A stretch of DNA of 64,000 bases, taken from positions 434,001 to 498,000 of the forward strand of contig CM082592.2 in the NCBI GenBank assembly GCA_040954595.2, written 5' to 3'. The notes under the pieces are model-generated. The model worked only from the letters and a program-made list of their open reading frames with translations, did not search any database and was not told where the DNA came from. Source of the stretch: Balanoglossus misakiensis (lineage: Eukaryota > Hemichordata). Made by a program: the position numbers and the translations under genes. This document shows positions 13,318 to 27,012 of the stretch, one piece after another; position 1 is the stretch's first letter; each line of letters starts with the position of its first letter.

Positions 13318-14877
13318 GCGGTACGCCGATGTCAGCTTACCCGGCAGTACTGCAGGCCGTGCCCCCAACTAACGTCGGTGTTTGAAACGCCCTGGTTAAA
13401 TTCGAGCTTTCTCTATAAATTGACAGGTAATAATGCAGTCCTACCCGAACAAATGTCGAGTGTTGACCCGCTGTGACTTTCCCTCTTCGGTTTGCCCGAC
13501 TTAGCCAACGTCTTTGTACTAGAGTGTCGGGTCTTTTGCAGAGCCAGGCCGAAGGAAATCCGACTTGATCACCGTTGCTAACGAACGCTAGTGTCTGTCA
13601 TGGTGTGCCGGGGTTTTAGTCGAGCCAGGCCGTAGGAGATCTGACTTGATCATCGTGGTCAATGTACGCGTGTTTCCGCTCTAAAGTGCCGGGGCTTCAG
13701 CTAAACCAGGCCGTAGGAAATCCGACGTAATCACCGTTGATAACTTACGCCAGTCTGTGTCATATAGAGCCGGTGCACCATCCGAGTCACGCCGTAGGAA
13801 ATCTGACTTGATCAACGTGATCAATGTACGCCTGTTTCTGCTCTAGAGTGTCAGGGTTTTAGCCGACTTATGCTGTAGGAAATCTGAGTTGATGAACGGG
13901 AATTCAATGTTAGAAAACCCGTGTGGAAAGTATCTCTACCCGTTTGAAACTAAGAAAAGAATTTATTCTTATTTATTTCGTAAACAAGACAATTTTTCGA
14001 AAAAAAGTCGAAGATGGTAATTTTGTCTTCGATGATTCAAATTATACCGCCTTTTCTGGAATTTACAGCACTTTTTACAAGAGAAGGACACTTCATGCTC
14101 CATAATATTTCCGAAAATGAAGAAAAGAGTTAATTTTTTATGATTTTTTAAAAATTTTCCATTTTTGTCAAAATATGGCCAAAATGGCTATTTTTTCTTG
14201 AATTCCGTCAATATCTCTGCATTTTTGGAGTGGTCGAAAGTCTTAACATACAATCAACATGTCATATATGATCAGGGCACCAAATTCGAAGAACAAAGGT
14301 TTTTTTATTTTTTTTTCTAAAAATGACATTTTCAAGGAAAATTTGTTAAAACGCAATTTTGTCTGCAGTGAGCCTAATTAGACGGTCTTTTGTGGAATTT
14401 GTATAGATATATACATACGAAGAGCATTCTATACTCCATCAGATTTCCGAAAATGTAGAAAACAGGTATTTTTTGTAATTTTCAAAAATTTACCATTTTG
14501 ACCAAATTGTGGCTAAAATTGTTATTTTCGTGTTGAATGCCGCCAGTGTCACTGCTTTTAAAAGTCATAAAAACTTTCAACATACAAGCAATTTTTTATA
14601 TATAATCAGGTCACCGAATTAATAAAATAAAGAATGTTTTGCCTAAAAATGACCTTTTTGGTGAAAAAACGAATAAAACGCAATTTTGTATTAAATCAGC
14701 TCATTCAGAGTGCATTTTTTATAATCAGCACCATTTTTACATATAATGGAAATTTCATACATCATCAGATATCCAAATATGAAAAAATGATTTAGATTTT
14801 AGATGATTGTCCAAAATTAGCTGATATCTAATAAATGTAGTATTGAACCGTTCTGTTCCCCCCCCCCTACACTATAT
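13318..14877. repeat. Satellite unit 7, 1,560 bp, 4 submonomers
   Basis: Contains m1-m4 and then joins the m11 junction at the shared tctgctctagag end (about 13849), so six monomers were lost in register. The AT block and following C-block (actatatgcgg) are almost identical to unit 6, which points to a recent local duplication. Confidence 0.88.
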
Positions 14878-16930
14878 GCGGTACGCCGATGTCAGCTTAC
14901 CCGGCAGTACTGCAGGCCGTGCCCCCAACTAACGTCGGTGTTTGAAACGCCCTGGTTAAATTCGAGCTTTCTCTATAAATTGACAGGTAATAATGCAGTC
15001 CTACCCGAACAAATGTCGAGTGTTGACCCGCTGTGACTTTCCCTCTTCGGTTTGCCCGACTTAGCCAACGTCTTTGTACTAGAGTGTCGGGTCTTTTGCA
15101 GAGCCAGGCCGAAGGAAATCCGACTTGATCACCGTTGCTAACGAACGCTAGTGTCTGTCATGGTGTGCCGGGGTTTTAGTCGAGCCAGGCCGTAGGAGAT
15201 CTGACTTGATCATCGTTGTCAATGTACGCGTGTTTCCGCTCTAAAGCGCCGGGGCTTCAGCTAAACCAGGCCGTAGAAAATCCGACGTAATCACCGTTCA
15301 TAACTTACGCCAGTCTGTGTCATATAGAGCCGGTGCACCAGCCGAGTCACGCCGTAGGAAATCTGACTTGATCAACGTGGTCAATGTACGCCTGTTTCTG
15401 CTCTAGAGTGCCGGGGCTTCAGCTGAGCCAGGCCGTAGGAAACCCGACGTGATTACCGTTGTTAACTTACGCCAGTCTGTGTCCTATATATAGTGCCGGG
15501 GCATCAGCCAGGACAGGCCGAAGGAAATGTGAGTAGATCAACGTGGTCTCTGTACGCGTGTTTCTGCTCTAGAGTGCCAGGGCTTTAGCCAAGCCATGCC
15601 GTAGGAAATCTGACTTGATCAACGTTGCTAATGAACGCTAGTGTCTGTCATAGTGTGCCGGGGTTTTAGTCGAGCCAAGCCGTAGGAGATCAGACTTGAT
15701 CAACGTGGTCTCTGTACGCGTGTTTCTGCTCTAGACTGCCGGGGCTTTATCCAAGCCATGCCGTAGAAAATCTGACTTGATCACCGTTGCTAACGTACGC
15801 TAGTGTCTGTCATATTGTGACGGAGATTTAGCCGAGCCAGGCCGTAGAAAAATCGACTTGTTCAACGTTACCATTTGTGCAACTGTTTCTGCTCTAGAGT
15901 GTCAGGGTTTTAGACGACTTATGCTGTAGGAAATCTGAGTTGATGAACGGGAATTCATTGTTAGAAAACCCGTGTGGAAAGTATCTCTACCCGTTTGAAA
16001 CTAAAAAAAGAATTAATTCTTATTAATTTGTAAAAAAAGACAATATTTCGAAAAAAGTCGAAAATGGTAATTTTGTCTTGGGTGATTCAAATTTTACCGC
16101 CTTTTCTGGAATTTGCAGCACTTTTTACAAGAGAACGACACTTCATGCTCCATAATATTTCCGAAAATGAAGAAAAGAGTTAATTTTTTATGATTTATTA
16201 AAAATTTACCATTTTTGTCAAAATATGGCCAAAATGGCTATTTTTCTTGAATTCCGTCAATATCTCTTCATTTTTGGAGTGGTCGAAAGTTTTAACATAC
16301 AATCAACATGTCATATATGATCAGGGCACCAAATTCGAAGAACAAAGGTTTTTTTATTTTTTTTTCTAAAAATGACATTTTCAAGGAAAATTTGGTAAAA
16401 CGCAATTTTGTCTGCAGTGAGCCAAATTAGACGGTCTTTTGTGGAATTTGTATCAATATATACATACGAAGAGCATTCTATACTCCATCAGATTTCCGAA
16501 AATGTAGAAAACATGTATTTTTTGTAATTTTCAAAAATTTACCATTTTGACCAAATTGTGGCTAAAATTGTTATTTTCGTGTTGAATGCCGCCAGTGTCA
16601 CTGCTTTTAAAAGTCATAAAAACTTTCAACATACAAGCAATTGTTTATATATGATCAGGTCACCGAATTTAAAAAATAAAGAATGTTTTGCCTAAAAATG
16701 ACCTTTTTGGCGCAAAAACGAATAAAACGCAATTTTGTATTAAATCAGCTCATTCAGAGTGCATTTTTTATAATCAGCACCATTTTTACATATAATGGAA
16801 ATTTCATACATCATCAGATATCCAAATATGAAAAAATTATTTAGATTTTAGATGATTGTCCAAAATTAGCTGATATCTAATAAATGTAGTATTGAACCGT
16901 TCTGTTCCCCCCCCCCCCCCTACATTATAT
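14878..16930. repeat. Satellite unit 8, 2,053 bp, 10 submonomers
   Basis: Standard m1-m10 order. m2 has catcgttgtcaat and m3 has gccgtagaaaatccg, both shared with the start of unit 9. The AT block begins with an aattaattcttattaatttg variant. Confidence 0.87.
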
Positions 16931-18826
16931 GCGGTACGCCGATGTCAGCTTACCCGGCAGTACTGCAGGCCATGCCTCCAACTAACGTCGGTGTTTGAAA
17001 CGCCCTGGTTAAATTCGGGCTTTCTCTATAAATTGACAGGCAATAATGCAGTCCTACCCGAACAAATGTCGAGTGTTGACCCGCTGTGACTTTCCCTCTT
17101 CGGTTTGCCCGACTTAGCCAACGTCTTTGTACTAGAGTGTCGGGTCTTTTGCAGAGCCAGGCCGAAGGAAATCCGACTTGATCACCGTTGCTAACGAACG
17201 CTAGTGTCTGTCATGGTGTGCCGGGGTTTTAGTCGAGCCAGGCCGTAGGAGATCTGACTTGATCATCGTTGTCAATGTACGCGTGTTTCTGCTCTAAAGC
17301 GCCGGGGCTTCAGCAAAACCAGGCCGTAGAAAATCCGACGTAATCACCGTTGATAACTTACGCCAGTCTGTGTCATATAGAGCCGGTGCACCAGCCGAGT
17401 CACGCCGTAGGAAATCTGACTTGATCAACGTGGTCAATGTACGCCTGTTTCTGCTCTAGAGTGCCGGGGCTTCAGCTGAGCCAGGCCGTAGGAAACCCGA
17501 CGTGATTACCGTTGTTAACTTACGCCAGTCTGTGTCCTATATATAGTGCCGGGGCATCAGCCGTGCCAGGCCGAAGGAAATGTGAGTAGATCAACGTGGT
17601 CTCTGTACGCGTGTTTCTGCTCTAGAGTGCCAGGGCTTTAGCCAAGCCATGCCGTAGAAAATCTGACTTGATCACCGTTGCTAACGTACGCTAGTGTCTC
17701 TCATATTGTGACGGAGATTTAGCCGAGCCAGGCCGTTGAAAAATCGACTTGTTCAACGTTACCATTTGTGCAACTGTTTCTGCTCTAGAGTGTCAGGGTT
17801 TTAGCCGACTTATGCTGTAGGAAATCTGAGTTGATGAACGGGAATTCATTGTTAGAAAACCCGTGTGGAAAGTATCTCTACCCGTTTGAAAATAAGAAAA
17901 GAATTTATTCTTATTTATTTTGTAAAAAAGACAATTTTTCGAAAACAAGTCGAAAATGGTAATTTTGTCTTGGGTGATTCAAATTATACCGCCTTTTCTG
18001 GAATTTGCAGCACTTTTTACAAGAGAACGACACTTCATGCTCCATAATATTTCCGAAAATGAAGAAAAGAGTTAATTTTTTATGATTTATTAAAAATTTA
18101 CCATTTTTGTCAGAATATGGCCAAAATGGCTATTTTTTCTTGAATTCCGTCAATATCTCTGCATTTTTGGAGTGGTCGAAAGTTTTAACATTCAATCAAC
18201 ATGTCATATATGATCAGGGCACCAAATTCGAAGAACAAAGGTTTTTTTTTTTTTTTTTTCTAAAAATGACATTTTCAAGGAAAATTTGGTAAAACGCAAT
18301 TTTGTCTGCAGTGAGCCAAATTAGACGGTCTTTTGTGGAATTTGTATCTATATATACATACGAAGAGCATTCTATACTCCATCAGATTTCCGAAAATGTA
18401 GAAAACATGTATTTTTTGTAATTTTCAAAAATTTACCATTTTGACCAAATTGTGGCTAAAATTGTTATTTTCGTGTTGAATGCCGCCAGTGTCACTGCTT
18501 TTAAAAGTCATAAAAACTTTCAACATACAAGCAATTGTTTATATATGATCAGGTCACCGAATTAAAAAAATAAAGAATGTTTTGCCTAAAAATGACCTTT
18601 TTGGTGCAAAAACGAATAAAACGCAATTTTGTATTAAATCAGCTCATTCAGAGTGCATTTTTTATAATCAGCACCATTTTTACATATAATGGAAATTTCA
18701 TACATCATCAGATATCCAAATATGAAAAAATGATTTAGATTTTAGATGATTGTCCAAAATTAGCTGATATCTAATAAATGTAGTATTGAACCGTTCTGTT
18801 CCCCCCCCCCCTCCCCTACATTATAT
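16931..18826. repeat. Satellite unit 9, 1,896 bp, 8 submonomers
   Basis: Reads m1-m6, an m7/m9 hybrid (about 17628-17707), then m10. One dimer is missing. The C-tract at its end is interrupted by a T (ctcccc), as in units 10, 16 and 17. Confidence 0.87.
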
Positions 18827-19033
18827 GCGGTACGCCGATGTCAGCTTACCCGGCAGTACTGCAGGCCGTGCCCCCAACTAACGTCGGTGTTTGAAACGCC
18901 CTGGTTAAATTCGGGCTTTCTCTATAAATTGACAGGCAATAATGCAGTCCTACCCGAACAAATGTCGAGTGTTGACACGCTGTGACTTTCCCTCTTCGGT
19001 TTGCCCGACTTAGCCGACGTCTTTGTACTAGAG
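18827..19033. repeat. C-block of a standard satellite unit (example)
   Basis: Non-tandem segment present once per unit, directly after the C-tract. It contains the 10-bp perfect palindrome GCAGTACTGC and ends in ttgtactagag, which resembles the end of an X-type 81-mer; its tail is probably a degenerate submonomer. A frame of about 55 codons is open in most units but has no ATG at its start and is entered through the length-variable C-tract. Confidence 0.8.
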
Positions 19034-19846
19034 TGTCGGGTCTTTTGCAGAGCCAGGCCGAAGGAAATCCGACTTGATCACCGTTGCTAACGAACGCTAG
19101 TGTCTGTCATGGTGTGCCGGGGTTTTAGTCGAGCCAGGCCGTAGGAGATCTGACTTGATCATCGTGGTCAATGTACGCGTGTTTCCGCTCTAAAGTGCCG
19201 GGGCTTCAGCTAAACCAGGCCGTAGGAAATCCGACGTAATCACCGTTGATAACTTACGCCAGTCTGTGTCATATAGAGCCGGTGCACCAGCCGAGTCACG
19301 CCGTAGGAAATCTGACTTGATCAACGTGGTCAATGTACGCCTGTTTCTGCTCTAGAGTGCCGGGGCTTCAGCTGAGCCAGGCCGTAGGAAACCCGACGTG
19401 ATTACCGTTGTTAACTTACGCCAGTCTGTGTCCTATATATAGTGCCGGGGCATCAGCCGTGCCAGGCCGAAGGAAATGTGAGTAGATCAACGTGGTCTCT
19501 GTACGCGTGTTTCTGCTCTAGAGTGTCAGGGCTTTAGCAAAGCCATGCCGTTGGAAATCTGACTTGATCAACGTTGCTAACGAACGCTAGTGTCTGTCAT
19601 AGTGTGCCGGGGTTTTAGTCGAGCCAAGCCGTAGGAGATCAGACTTGATCAACGTGGTCTCTGTACGCGTGTTTCTGCTCTTGAGTGCCGGGGCTTTATC
19701 CAAGCCATGCCGTAGAAAATCTGACTTGATCACCGTTGCTAACGTACGCTAGTGTCTGTCATGTTGTGACGGAGATTTAGCCGAGCCAGGGCGTAAAAAA
19801 TCGACTTGTTCAACGTTACCAGTGTGCAACTGTTTCTGCTCTAGAG
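19034..19846. repeat. GC-richer block of ten 81-bp submonomers (example)
   Basis: Monomers start at 19034, 19115, 19196, 19279, 19358, 19443, 19524, 19605, 19686 and 19767 (lengths 81, 81, 83, 79, 85, 81, 81, 81, 81, 80). Odd ones (Y type) have a middle like ccgttgctaac and end like gtctgtcatggtg. Even ones (X type) have a middle like caacgtggtcaatgtacg and end like ctgctctagag. The repeating unit is therefore a dimer of about 162 bp. Most monomers contain TGATCA (BclI) and most X types contain TCTAGA (XbaI). Confidence 0.92.
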
Positions 19847-20880
19847 TGTCAGGGTTTTAGCCGATTTATGCTGTAGGAAATCAGAGTTGATGAACGGGAA
19901 TTCAATGTTAGAAAACCCGTGTGGAAAGTATCTCTACCCGTTTGAAACTAAGAAAAGAATTTATTCTTATTTATTTTGTAAAAAAGACAATTTTTCGAAA
20001 ACAAGTCGAAAATGGTAATTTTGTCTTGGGTGATTCAAATTATACCGCCTTTTCTGGAATTTGCAGCACTTTTTACAAGAGAACGACACTTCATGCTCCA
20101 TAATATTTCCGAAAATGAAGAAAAGAGTTAATTTTTTATGATTTATTAAAAATTTACCATTTTTGTCAGAATATGGCCAAAATGGCTATTTTTTCTTGAA
20201 TTCCGTCAATATCTCTGCATTTTTGGAGTGGTCGAAAGTTTTAACATTCAATCAACATGTCATATATGATCAGGGCACCAAATTCGAAGAACAAAGGTTT
20301 TTTTTTTTTTTTTTCTAAAAATGACATTTTCAAGGAAAATTTGGTAAAACGCAATTTTGTCTGCAGTGAGCCAAATTAGACGGTCTTTTGTGGAATTTGT
20401 ATCTATATATACATACGAAGAGCATTCTATACTCCATCAGATTTCCGAAAATGTAGAAAACATGTATTTTTTGTAATTTTCAAAAATTTACCATTTTGAC
20501 CAAATTGTGGCTAAAATTGTTATTTTCGTGTTGAATGCCGCCAGTGTCACTGCTTTTAAAAGTCATAAAAACTTTCAACATACAAGCAATTGTTTATATA
20601 TGATCAGGTCACCGAATTAAAAAAATAAAGAATGTTTTGCCTAAAAATGACCTTTTTGGTGCAAAAACGAATAAAACGCAATTTTGTATTAAATCAGCTC
20701 ATTCAGAGTGCATTTTTTATAATCAGCACCATTTTTACATATAATGGAAATTTCATACATCATCAGATATCCAAATATGAAAAAATGATTTAGATTTTAG
20801 ATGATTGTCCAAAATTAGCTGATATCTAATAAATGTAGTATTGAACCGTTCTGTTCCCCCCCCCCTCCCCTACATTATAT

Positions 20881-22928
20881 GCGGTACGCCGATGTCAGCT
20901 TACCCGGCAGTACTGCAGGCCGTGCCCCCAACTAACGTCGGTGTTTGAAACGCCCTGGTTAAATTCGGGCTTTCTCTATAAATTGACAGGCAATAATGCA
21001 GTCCTACCCGAACAAATGTCGAGTGTTGACACGCTGTGACTTTCCCTCTTCGGTTTGCCCGACTTAGCCGACGTCTTTGTACTAGAGTGTCGGGTCTTTT
21101 GCAGAGCCAGGCCGAAGGAAATCCGACTTGATCACCGTTGCTAACGAACGCTAGTGTCTGTCATGGTGTGCCGGGGTTTTAGTCGAGCCAGGCCGTAGGA
21201 GATCTGACTTGATCATCGTGGTCAATGTACGCGTGTTTCCGCTCTAAAGTGCCGGGGCTTCAGCTAAACCAGGCCGTAGGAAATCCGACGTAATCACCGT
21301 TGATAACTTACGCCAGTCTGTGTCATATAGAGCCGGTGCACCAGCCGAGTCACGCCGTAGGAAATCTGACTTGATCAACGTGGTCAATGTACGCCTGTTT
21401 CTGCTCTAGAGTGCCGGGGCTTCAGCTGAGCCAGGCCGTAGGAAACCCGACGTGATTACCGTTGTTAACTTACGCCAGTCTGTGTCCTATATATAGTGCC
21501 GGGGCATCAGTCGTGCCAGGCCGAAGGAAATGTGAGAAGATCAACGTGGTCTCTGTACGCGTGTTTCTGCTCTAGAGTGTCAGGGCTTTAGCAAAGCCAT
21601 GCCGTAGGAAATCTGACTTGATCAACGTTGCTAACGAACGCTAGTGTCTGTCATAGTGTGCCGGGGTTTTAGTCGAGCCAAGCCGTAGGAGATCAGACTT
21701 GATCAACGTGGTCTCTGTACGCGTGTTTCTGCTCTTGAGTGCCGGGGCTTTATCCAAGCCATGCCGTAGAAAATCTGACTTGATCACCGTTGCTAACGTA
21801 CGCTAGTGTCTGTCATGTTGTGACGGAGATTTAGCCGAGCCAGGGCGTAAAAAATCGACTTGTTCAACGTTACCAGTGTGCAACTGTTTCTGCTCTAGAG
21901 TGTCAGGGTTTTAGCCGATTTATGCTGTAGGAAATCAGAGTTGATGAACGGGAATTCAATGTTAGAAAACCCGTGTGGAAAGTATCTCTACCCGTTTGAA
22001 ACTAAGAAAAGAATTTATTCTTATTTATTTTGTAAAAAAGACAATTTTTCGAAACAAAGGCGAAAATGGTAATTTTGTCTTGGGTGATTCAAATTATACC
22101 ACCTTTTCTGGAATTTGCAGCACTTTTTACAAGAGAACGACACTTCATGCTCCATAATATTTCCGATAATGAAGAAAAGAGTTAATTTTTTATGATTTTT
22201 TAAAATTTTACCATTTTTGTCAAAATATGGCCAAAATGGCTATTTTTTCTTGAATTCCGTCAATATCTCTGCATTTTTGCAGTGGTCGAAACTTTTAACA
22301 TACAATCAACATGTCATATATGATCGGGGCACCAAATTCAAAGAACAAAGGGTTTTTTATTTTTTTTTCTAAAAATGACATTTTCAAGGAAAATTTGGTA
22401 AAACGCAATTTTGTCTGCAGTGAGCCAAATTAGACGGTCTTTTGTGGAATTTGTATCGATATATACATACGAAGAGCATTCTATACTCCATCAGATTTCC
22501 GAAAATGTAGAAAAGGGTATTTTTTGTAATTTTGAAAAATTTTCCATTTTGACCGAATTGTGGCTAAAATTGTTATTTTCGTGTTGAATGCCGCCAGTGT
22601 CACTGCTTTTAAAAGTCATTAAAACTTTTAACATACAAGCAATTGTTTATATATGATCAGGTCACCGAATTTAAAGAATAAAGAATTTTTTCCCTAAAAA
22701 TGACCTTTTTGGTGCAAAAACGAATAAAACGCAATTTTGTATTAAATCAGCTCATTCAGAGTGCACTTTTTATAATCAGCACCATTTTTACATATAATGG
22801 AAATTTCATACATCATCAGATATCCAAATATGAAAAAATGATTTAGATTTTAGATGATTGTCCAAAAGTAGCTGATATCTAATAAATGTAGTATTGAACC
22901 GTTCTGTTCCCCCCCCCCTACATTACAT
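20881..22928. repeat. Satellite unit 11, 2,048 bp, 10 submonomers
   Basis: Near-identical to unit 10 up to the start of the AT block. It then switches to variants seen in unit 18 (cgaaacaaaggcg near 22050 and 35900) and unit 0, which indicates a recombination or conversion breakpoint inside the unit. Confidence 0.87.
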
Positions 22929-24965
22929 GCGGTACGCCGATGTCAGCTTACCCGTCAGTACTGCAGGCCGTGCCCACAACTAACGTCGGTGTTTGAAACG
23001 CCCTGGTTAAATTCGGGCTTTCTCTATAAATTGACAGGCAATAATGTAGTCCTACCGGAACAAATGTCGAGTGTTGACCCGCTGTGACTTTCCCTCTTCG
23101 GTTTGCCCGACTTAGCCAACGTCTTTGTACTAGAGTGTCGGGTCTTTTGCAGAGCCAGGCCGAAGGAAATCCGACTTGATCACCGTTGCTAACGAACGCT
23201 AGTGTCTGTCATGGTGTGCCGGGGTTTTAGTCGAGCCAGGCCGTAGGAGATCTGACTGGATCATCGTGGTCAATGTACGCGTGTTTCCGCTCTAAAGTGC
23301 CGGGGCTTCAGCTAAACCAGGCCGTAGGAAATCCGACGTAATCACCGTTGATAACTTACGCCAGTCTGTGTCATATAGAGCCGGTGTACCAGCCGAGTCA
23401 CGCCGTAAGAAATCTTACTTGATCAACGTGGTCAATGTACGCCTGTTTCTGCTCTAGAGAGCCGGGGCTTCAGCTGAGCCAGGCCGTAGGAAACCCGACG
23501 TGATTACCGTTGTTAACTTACGCCAGTTTGTGTCCTATATATAGTGCCGGGGCATCAGCCGTGCCAGGCCGAAGGAAATGTGAGTAGATCAACGTGGTCT
23601 CTGTACGCGTGTTTCTGCTCTAGAGTGCCAGGGCTTTAGCCAAGCCATGCCGTAGAAAATCTGACTTGATCACCGTTGCTAACGAACGCTAGTGTCTGTC
23701 ATAGTGTGCCGGGCTTTTAGTCGAACCAAGCCGTAGGAGATCAGACTTGATCAACGTGGTCTCTGTACGCGTGTTTCTGCTCTGGAGTGCCGGGGCTTTA
23801 TCCAAGCCATGCCGTAGAAAATCTGACTTGATCACCGTTGCTAACCTACGCTAGTGTCTGTCATATTGTGACGGAGATTTAGCCGAGCCCGGCCGTAGAA
23901 AAATCGACTTGTTCAACGTTACCAGTGTGCAACTGTTTCTGTTCTAGAGTGTCAGGGTTTTAGCCGACTTGTAGGAAATCTGAGTTGATGAACGGGAATT
24001 CAATGTTAGAAATCCGTGTGGAAAGTATCTCTACCCGTTTGGAACTAAGAAAAGAATGTATTCTTATTTATTTTGTAAAAAAACAATATTTCGAAAAAAG
24101 TCGAAAATGGTAATTTTGTCTTGGGTGATTCAAATTATACCGCCTTTTCTGGAATTTGCAGCACTTTTTACAAGAGAACGACACTTCATGCTCTATAATA
24201 TTTCCGAAAATGAAGAAAAGAGTTAATTTTTTATGATTTTTTAAAAATTTACCATTTTTGTCAAAATATGGCCAAAATGGCTATTTTTCTTGAATTCCGT
24301 CAATATCTCAGCATTTTTGGAGTGGTCGAGAGTTTTAACATACAATCAACATGTCATATATGATCAGGGCACCAAATTCGAAGAACAAAGGTTTTTTTTT
24401 TTTTTTTCTAAAAATGACATTTTCAAGGAAAATTTGGTAAAACGCAATTTTGTCTGCAGTGAGCCAAATTAGACGGTCTTTTGTGGAATTTGTATCGATA
24501 TATACATACGAAGAGCATTCTACACTCCATCAGATTTCCGAAAATGTAGAAAACAGGTATTTTTTGTAAATTTCAAAAATTTACCATTTTGACCAAATTG
24601 TGGCTAAAATTGTTATTTTCGTGATGAATGCCGCCAGTGTCACTGATTTTAAAAGTCATAAAAACTTTTAACATACAAGCAATTGTTTATATATGATCAG
24701 GTCACCGAATTAAAAAAATAAAGAATGTTTTGCCTAAAATGACCTTTTTGGTGCAAAAACGAATAAAACGCAATCTTGTATTAAATCAGTTCATTCAGAG
24801 TGCATGTTTTATAATAAGCACCATTTTTACATATAATGGAAATTTCATACATCATCAGATATCCAAATATGAAAAAATGATTTAGATTTTAGATGATTGT
24901 CCAAAATTAGCTGATATCTAATAAATGTAGTATTGAACCGTTCTGTCCCCCCCCTTACATTATAT
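22929..24965. repeat. Satellite unit 12, 2,037 bp, 10 submonomers
   Basis: Carries the variant C-block attacatgcgg / cccgtcagtact / gcccacaac / aatgtagtcc, also found in units 19 and 22. There it breaks the GCAGTACTGC palindrome. m11 has lost a few bases (gacttgtaggaaatc near 23967), as in unit 19. Confidence 0.87.
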
Positions 24966-27012
24966 GCGGTACGCCGATGTCAGCTTACCCGGCAGTACTG
25001 TAGGCCGTGCCCCCAACAAACGTCGGTGTTTGAAACGCCCTGGTTAAATTCGGGCTCTCTCTATAAATCGACAGGCAATAATGCAGTCCTACCGGAACAA
25101 ATGTCAAGTGTTGAACCGCTGTGACTTTCCCTGTTCGGTTTGCCCGACTTAGCCAACGTCTTTGTACTAGAGTGACGGGTCTTTTGCAGAGCCAGGCCGA
25201 AGGAAATCCGACTTGATCACCGTTGCTAACGAACGCTAGTGTCTGTCATGGTGTGCCGGGGTTTTAGTCGAGCCAGGCCGTAGGAGATCTGACTTGATCA
25301 TCGTGGTCAATGTACGCGTGTTTCCGCTCTAAAGTGCCGGGGCTTCAGCTAAACCAGGCCGTAGGAAATCCGACGTAATCACCGTTGATAACTTACGCCA
25401 GTCTGTGTCATATAGAGCCGGTGCACCAGCCGAGTCACGCCGTAGGAAATCTGACTTGATCAACGTGGTCAATGTACGCCTGTTTCTGCTCTAGAGTGCC
25501 GGGGCTTCAGCTGAGCCAGGCCGTAGGAAACCCGACGTGATTACCGTTGTTAACTTACGCCAGTCTGTGTCCTATATATAGTGCCGGGGCATCAGCCGTG
25601 CCAGGCCGAAGGAAATGTGAGAAGATCAACGTGGTCTCTGTACGCGTGTTTCTGCTCTAGAGTGCCAGGGCTTTAGCCAAGCCATGCCGTAGGAAATCTG
25701 ACTTGATCAAAGTTGCTAACGAACGCTAGTGTCTGTCATAGTGTGCCGGGGTTTTAGTCGAGCCAAGCCGTAGGAGATCAGACTTGATCAACGTGGTCTC
25801 TGTACGCGTGTTTCTGCTCTAGAGTGCCGGGGCTTTATCCAAGCCATGCCGTAGAAAATCTGACTTGATCACCGTTGCTAACGTACGCTAGTGTCTGTCA
25901 TATTGTGACGGAGATTTAGCCGAGCCAGGTCGTAGAAAAATCGACTTGTTCAACGTTACCAGTGTGCAACTGTTTCTGCTCTAGAGTGTCAGGGTTTTAG
26001 CCGACTTATGCTGTAGGAAATCTGAGTTGATGAACGGGAATTCAATGTTAGAAAACCCGTGTGGAAAGTATCTCTACCCGTTTGAAACTAAGAAAAGAAT
26101 TTATTCTTATTTATTTTGTAAAAAAGAAAATTTTTCGAAAAAAAGTCGAAAAATTGCAATTTTGTCTTGGGTGATTCAAATTATACCGCCTTTTCTGCAA
26201 TTTGCAGCACTTTTTGCAAGAGAACGACACTTCATGCTCCATAATATTTCCGAAAATGAAGAAAAGAGTTAATTTTTTATGATTTTTCAAAAATTTACCA
26301 TTTTTGTCAAAATATGGCCAAAATGGCTATTTTTCTTGAATTCCGTCAATATCTCTGCATTTTTGGAGTGGTCGAGAGTTTTAACATACAATCAACATGT
26401 CATATATGATCAGGGCACCAAATTCGAAGAACAAAGGTTTTTTTATTTTTTTTTCTAAAAATGACATTTTCAAGGAAAATTTGGTAAAACGCAATTTTGT
26501 CTGCAGTGAGCCAAATTAGACGGTCTTTTGTGGAATTTGTATCGATATATACATACGAAGAGCATTCTATACTCCATCAGATTTCCGAAAATGTAGAAAA
26601 CAGGTATTTTTTGTAATTTTCAAAAATTTACCATTTTGACCAAATTGTGGCTAAAATTGTTATTTTCGTGATGAATGCCGCCAGTGTCACTGCTTTTAAA
26701 AGTCATAAAAACTTTTAACATACAAGCAATTGTTTATATATGATCAGGTCACCGAATTAAAAATATAAAGAATGTTTTGCCTAAAAATGACCTTTTTGGT
26801 GCAAAAACGAATAAAACGCAATCTTGTATTAAATCAGTTCATTCAGAGAGCATGTTTTATAATAAGCACCATTTTTACATATAATGGAAATTTCATACAT
26901 CATCAGATATCCAAATATGAAAAAATGATTTAGATTTTAGATGATTGTCCAAAATTAGCTGATATCTAATAAATGTAGTATTGAACCGTTCTGTCCCCCC
27001 CTTACATTATAT
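24966..27012. repeat. Satellite unit 13, 2,047 bp, 10 submonomers
   Basis: Standard order. C-block variants include tactgtaggcc and aaatcgacagg. The AT block carries gaaaaattgcaattttg, shared with units 2, 3 and 14. The C-tract at its end is only 7 C, the shortest in the array. Confidence 0.87.

Larger units (their letters stand above)
18827..20880. repeat. Satellite unit 10, 2,054 bp, standard reference unit
   Basis: Used here as the reference. C-block 18827-19033, submonomers m1-m10 at 19034-19846, junction monomer from 19847, then an AT block with three subrepeats, ending at a C-tract with a T interruption. Near-identical to the first two-thirds of unit 11, with shared gacacgctg and gccgacgtc variants. 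Confidence 0.9.
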